Part shown: piece after piece, positions 5,175 to 5,970 of the stretch
Layout of the letters: the number at the start of each line of letters is the position of its first letter
Numbering within the stretch: position 1 is the first letter of the stretch
Assembly (NCBI GenBank): GCA_012735285.1
Contig: JAAYHT010000050.1
Coordinates: 1-5,970, forward strand
DNA length: 5,970 nucleotides
Direction of reading: 5' to 3'
Source: Clostridiales bacterium
Lineage (GTDB): Bacteria; Bacillota; Clostridia; Peptostreptococcales; Anaerovoracaceae
Position numbers and translations under genes: made by a program
Notes under the pieces: model-generated
Database searches by the model: none
What the model was told of the DNA's origin: nothing
Seen by the model: the letters and a program-made list of their open reading frames with translations, nothing else

Positions 5175-5471
5175 ACAACTTATGCCCACAGAGTTTTTAG
5201 CGCAATGGTAAGTCCTTGAAAGATTGGGTGATCTACAATATTCTCGTCCATTCCCGTAGCTATTAAAGAGTATATACCGTTCCTGCCTTCTGATAAATCT
5301 GCAGCTTCTGAAACCGGTCTTTACATCGCTAAGCCTGTAGCGGTATTGCTTGCTGCCTAATTTAATATAGGGAATCCGCTTTTCCCTCGTGTATCTCCAA
5401 ATGGTTTCGATGGACAGGCCTAACTCATCCGCCAGAGTGCGGGCAGTAATTAAATTATTGTTATCAAACAT
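5136..5471 (-). CDS. Excisionase/MerR-like helix-turn-helix ORF with a degraded, chimeric C-terminus
   Basis: Residues about 8-50 of this 111-residue ORF form a DNA-binding domain of the excisionase/HTH_17 type. LITARTLADELGLSIETIWR is the helix-turn-helix, and IPYIKLGSKQYRYRLSDV is the wing that usually follows. ATG 5471 has a good ribosome site, AGGGGG at 5483-5478. After residue 50 the reading is unusual (many Cys, Arg and Tyr) and does not look like a folded domain. Another frame from 5320 to 5183 instead gives a smoother 46-residue segment containing EAADLSEGRNGIYSLIATGM, suggesting a frameshift. The last residues, NEKVSLENIF, match the C-terminus of the DUF4363-like protein upstream. 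The ORF is therefore likely a fusion of gene remnants. The DNA-binding half may still be functional; partner and target are unknown. Confidence 0.55.
   Translation of the reverse strand: MFDNNNLITARTLADELGLSIETIWRYTREKRIPYIKLGSKQYRYRLSDVKTGFRSCRFIRRQERYILFNSYGNGREYCRSPNLSRTYHCAKNSVGISCLQNEKVSLENIF
5180..5320 (-). pseudogene. Out-of-frame coding remnant overlapping the helix-turn-helix ORF
   Basis: In a second - strand frame, bases 5320-5183 read 46 residues with ordinary protein-like composition, including PVSEAADLSEGRNGIY and NIVDHPIFQGLTIALKTLW, then stop at 5182-5180. No start codon or ribosome site precedes it, and its own frame has a stop just upstream (TAA at 5323-5321). It follows the helix-turn-helix domain, so it may be that protein's original C-terminus displaced by a frameshift. 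The family was not recognised. Confidence 0.35.
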
Positions 5472-5531
5472 AACTAACCCCCTGCCTTCGTTATCTCATC
5501 GAATCTGTTTATTAATACTGGTGTTGCGGGT

Positions 5532-5561
5532 ATAGTATCATGTAAAACCAACTATAATCAA
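5532..5561 (-). promoter_or_regulatory. Candidate promoter of the helix-turn-helix ORF
   Basis: TTGATT (5561-5556) and TACTAT (5537-5532) are separated by 18 nt, about 60 nt upstream of the ATG at 5471. The -35 box lies within a set of 10-bp tandem repeats. Confidence 0.4.
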
Positions 5562-5578
5562 CTATTATCAACTAATAC
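5549..5578. repeat. Three tandem 10-bp repeats overlapping the helix-turn-helix promoter
   Basis: CAACTATAAT, CAACTATTAT and CAACTAATAC follow each other without gaps; a fourth weaker match is not evident. A 10-bp period places each copy on the same face of the helix. The array overlaps the candidate -35 box, so these could be operator or iteron sites for the adjacent DNA-binding protein; that role is inference. Confidence 0.5.
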
Positions 5579-5581
5579 AAT

Positions 5582-5623
5582 GGAATAAAAGAAGAGAGCT
5601 GCCCAATCTGCTGAGCAACTCTC
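5582..5623 (-). terminator. Intrinsic terminator of the DUF4363-like gene
   Basis: On the - strand GAGAGTTGCTCA (5623-5612) pairs with TGGGCAGCTCTC (5605-5594) over 12 bp, including two G-U pairs, around loop GCAGAT. A T-rich tail TTCTTTTATT follows. On the + strand the two G-U pairs become C-A mismatches and the trailing bases are not T-rich, which fixes the orientation. It lies about 50 nt after the stop codon at 5675. Confidence 0.7.
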
Positions 5624-5672
5624 GATTTAATTTAATACCTTTAGGCCAGACACTGACCCTACAAAGATAAAC

Positions 5673-5713
5673 CCTTAGAATATGTTTTCAAATGTTACTT
5701 TTTCATTTTCTAA
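5673..5713. repeat. Copy B of the duplicated DUF4363 3' end
   Basis: This is the intact partner of the copy at 5134-5174 (36 of 41 bases identical). It forms the real C-terminus and stop codon of the DUF4363-like gene. Confidence 0.7.
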
Positions 5714-5970
5714 TAGAAATGATAATTGTTGCTCCAGGTGAGCTATTTCCGCTACTGCAGACACTATATCCTGGCTATTTATATAGGCTTTTGCCTTTGC
5801 CATTGTGCCTTCGATTTCTCCTATGGAAATGGCATCAAAGAAAATTGAATAGATCTTGCGTTTGCTTTGCCATTTTTCTACCACCTGTTCAAATGATTTG
5901 TAGGCATCATGCCAATTCTCATTTTTTATCTCTTCCGTGGTGTTATTTTCTAAAATCTCAACCATATTGT
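5675..5970 (-). CDS. DUF4363-like protein, probably 5'-partial at the window edge
   Basis: The visible product is 96 residues from a Met at 5965, with the window ending five bases further. The pattern matches DUF4363 as remembered: a Trp-containing helix ENWHDAYKSFEQVVEKW (about 17-33), then EIEGTMAKAKAYINSQD, AEIAHLEQQL and the typical C-terminal EKVTFENIF. Members are usually about 120 residues with an N-terminal membrane segment, so the true start and anchor are probably beyond the window and the frame stays open to its edge. No ribosome site can be judged. The function of the family is unknown; members often sit beside DUF421 (YetF) membrane proteins, which cannot be checked here. The remaining sequence is helical and charged, consistent with an all-alpha domain. 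A terminator follows at 5623-5582. Confidence 0.7.
   Translation of the reverse strand, partial: NMVEILENNTTEEIKNENWHDAYKSFEQVVEKWQSKRKIYSIFFDAISIGEIEGTMAKAKAYINSQDIVSAVAEIAHLEQQLSFLLENEKVTFENIF

Noticed and set aside
5549..5578. Tandem repeats considered as a CRISPR fragment
   Set aside because: Units are 10 bp with no spacers and there are no cas genes.
5582..5623. Hairpin considered as a + strand terminator
   Set aside because: On the + strand the stem has two C-A mismatches and no T tract; on the - strand both become G-U pairs and a T-rich tail follows.

Overview
The window is AT-rich bacterial chromosome and reads as a member of the Clostridia (low-GC, anaerobic Firmicutes). The reasons are strong AGGAG-type ribosome sites, an oxygen-sensitive 2-hydroxyacyl-CoA dehydratase activase system, an ECF-type folate transporter behind a tetrahydrofolate (THF) riboswitch, and a DUF4363-like protein. 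Genus cannot be told from the sequence. No tRNA, rRNA, CRISPR array or intact insertion sequence was seen.

Region 1 (1-1492, + strand) concerns the cell envelope. A NodB-type polysaccharide deacetylase has an in-frame stop inside what looks like its own N-terminal coding region, and a Trp in place of the motif-1 Gly. It is followed by a bactofilin (polymer-forming cytoskeletal protein), and the region closes with a strong intrinsic terminator.

Region 2 (1505-4432, + strand) is a tightly coupled three-gene operon. It holds two Cys-rich HgdB/DUF2229-like proteins that resemble each other, then an HgdC/BadF-type ATPase activase with an added C-terminal Cys module. The genes overlap by 20 and 13 nt. 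This looks like the split form of the large fused activase proteins. No CoA-transferase or recognisable dehydratase substrate gene lies beside it, so the substrate is unknown. This is the most biologically open part of the window.

Region 3 (4372-5152, - strand) is a folate-uptake unit: promoter, THF riboswitch, a hairpin that both hides the ribosome site and ends in seven U at the start codon, then folT. folT converges on the activase gene with a 7-bp tail overlap, and its probable terminator lies inside the activase coding sequence.

Region 4 (5134-5970, - strand) looks like partly decayed accessory DNA. A short excisionase-like helix-turn-helix ORF loses protein-like character after about residue 50 and ends in a short duplicate of the DUF4363 C-terminus. 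Upstream are a plausible promoter and three 10-bp tandem repeats. The last gene is a DUF4363-like protein with its own terminator, probably cut by the window edge.

All family assignments rest on motif recognition by eye; no database search was run.
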